Below, one piece after another: positions 63,925 to 64,000 of a DNA stretch of 64,000 nucleotides. Each line of letters begins with the position of its first letter. Position 1 is the first letter of the stretch. Both the position numbers and the translations under genes were made by a program. The notes under the pieces were generated by a model, which was given only the letters and a program-made list of their open reading frames with translations, made no database searches and was not told the origin of the DNA. Source of the DNA: Darksidea phi (taxonomy: Eukaryota > Ascomycota > Dothideomycetes > Pleosporales > Lentitheciaceae); assembly GCA_030770425.1 (NCBI GenBank), contig JASJFT010000057.1:164415-228414 (forward strand), in the 5' to 3' direction.

Positions 63925-64000
63925 ATTTAATTTAGATTTATATAGTAGAAGTCTCTTTAAAAGATTTATATAAAATATAGTAGAAGTTTATATATAGTAG
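63925..64000. mobile_element. Start of an unidentified insertion inside A2
   Basis: From about 63925 the sequence no longer aligns with A1's RT (55123 onward) and contains an internal repetition (ATATAGTAGAAGT twice). It is probably another transposon end, but only 76 bp are visible, so the family cannot be named. Confidence 0.5.

Larger units (their letters stand above)
16480..64000. other. AT-rich, RIP-saturated transposon block
   Basis: Over 47 kb the dinucleotides CA and TG are almost absent, while CC, CT and CG remain, and TA is extremely frequent. By eye I found only about ten CA/TG sites (for example TG at 16821, CA at 18804, TG at 34704, CA at 40119, CA at 41833, TG at 42461, CA at 55556, TG at 56068, TG at 59477, TG at 57589). 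This is the expected end state of CpA-directed RIP acting on both strands. No open frame of gene length survives; every element below is recognised through its residual protein pattern and repeat structure. The block continues beyond the right edge. Confidence 0.93.
60459..64000 (+). mobile_element. Ty3/Gypsy chromovirus element A2, 5' part, truncated by window
   Basis: The 5' LTR at 60459-60895 is clearly related to the A1 LTRs but shorter (437 bp). The internal region aligns with A1: zinc knuckle with all Cys/His codons read as Tyr near 61837-61880, protease NSRA-type remnant near 63040, RT start with YIDY near 63640. The alignment to A1 breaks at about 63925, just before the YLDD codons, where unrelated sequence begins. 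It was inserted into the Copia relic; the right end lies outside the window. Confidence 0.83.

Noticed and set aside
16480..64000. AT-rich block as a regional centromere
   Set aside because: Many ascomycete centromeres are RIPped transposon blocks, so it is possible, but sequence alone cannot show it; CENP-A ChIP would be needed.
16480..64000. Plus-strand protein-like readings inside family B elements
   Set aside because: With CA and TG gone both strands give superficially protein-like strings; only the minus strand yields the ordered RT and integrase motifs.
1..64000. Starship-type giant element, Helitron helicase or secondary-metabolite cluster
   Set aside because: No tyrosine-recombinase captain, Rep/helicase, PKS, NRPS or terpene synthase sequence was recognised.

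Overview
The window looks like filamentous ascomycete (Pezizomycotina) chromosomal DNA. The evidence is short spliceosomal introns of about 48-54 nt with GTRAGN donors and CTAAT-type branch sites, fungal-type gene families, and a repeat landscape shaped by repeat-induced point mutation (RIP, C-to-T at CpA on both strands). The species cannot be read from the sequence.

Layout, left part (1-16.47 kb, normal base composition). Only two genes look intact: an aminoglycoside-phosphotransferase-like kinase (1519-2481, +) and a complete four-exon type IA topoisomerase, TOP3 (13992-16161, -). Most of the rest is a graveyard of broken or partial genes. These are a kinase-like gene running off the left edge (1-792, -), an NB-ARC/TPR NLR-type relic (2497-3617, -), a polo-kinase-like C-terminal fragment that keeps an intron (4012-4814, +), an SSK2-type MAPKKK fragment (5969-6213, -), a chloroperoxidase-family fragment (7266-7471, +), an HNH-nuclease-type pseudogene (10734-11551, -) and a second kinase-like pseudogene (12233-13128, +). 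Small rearranged repeats lie between them, and a 320-bp-arm inverted repeat (9515-9838 / 10184-10505) carries two head-to-head copies of the start of a small unknown gene. Many of the breaks are CAG/CAA-to-TAG/TAA or TGG-to-TAG changes, as RIP would cause.

Layout, right part (about 16.48-64 kb). This is one AT-rich block with almost no CA/TG dinucleotides. I can resolve it into a nest of RIP-killed transposons: (1) a Tc1/mariner-type transposase relic, split at 16761/33924 by (2) a 17.2-kb tandem array of a minus-strand Ty3/Gypsy element (family B, 186-bp LTRs) flanked by one AGTAC target duplication; (3) a Ty1/Copia-type relic (+) broken into three pieces by (4) a minus-strand Ty3/Gypsy element C (36051-43414, 435-bp LTRs, TSD CTTTA), (5) a third family-B copy (44221-59843) that itself contains (6) a plus-strand chromodomain Gypsy element A1 (51626-58666, 464-bp LTRs, TSD TTATT), and (7) a second family-A element (60459 to window end), itself interrupted near 63925 by an unidentified insertion. 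No intact coding region survives in this block.

How it fits together. TOP3 ends about 0.3 kb from the heterochromatin-like block but has escaped nonsense mutation. The left part behaves like an accessory or subtelomere/pericentromere-like fringe where duplicated fragments of core signalling genes and of kinase/NLR/nuclease families collected and were then partly inactivated. No tRNA, rRNA, CRISPR array or telomere repeat was seen.
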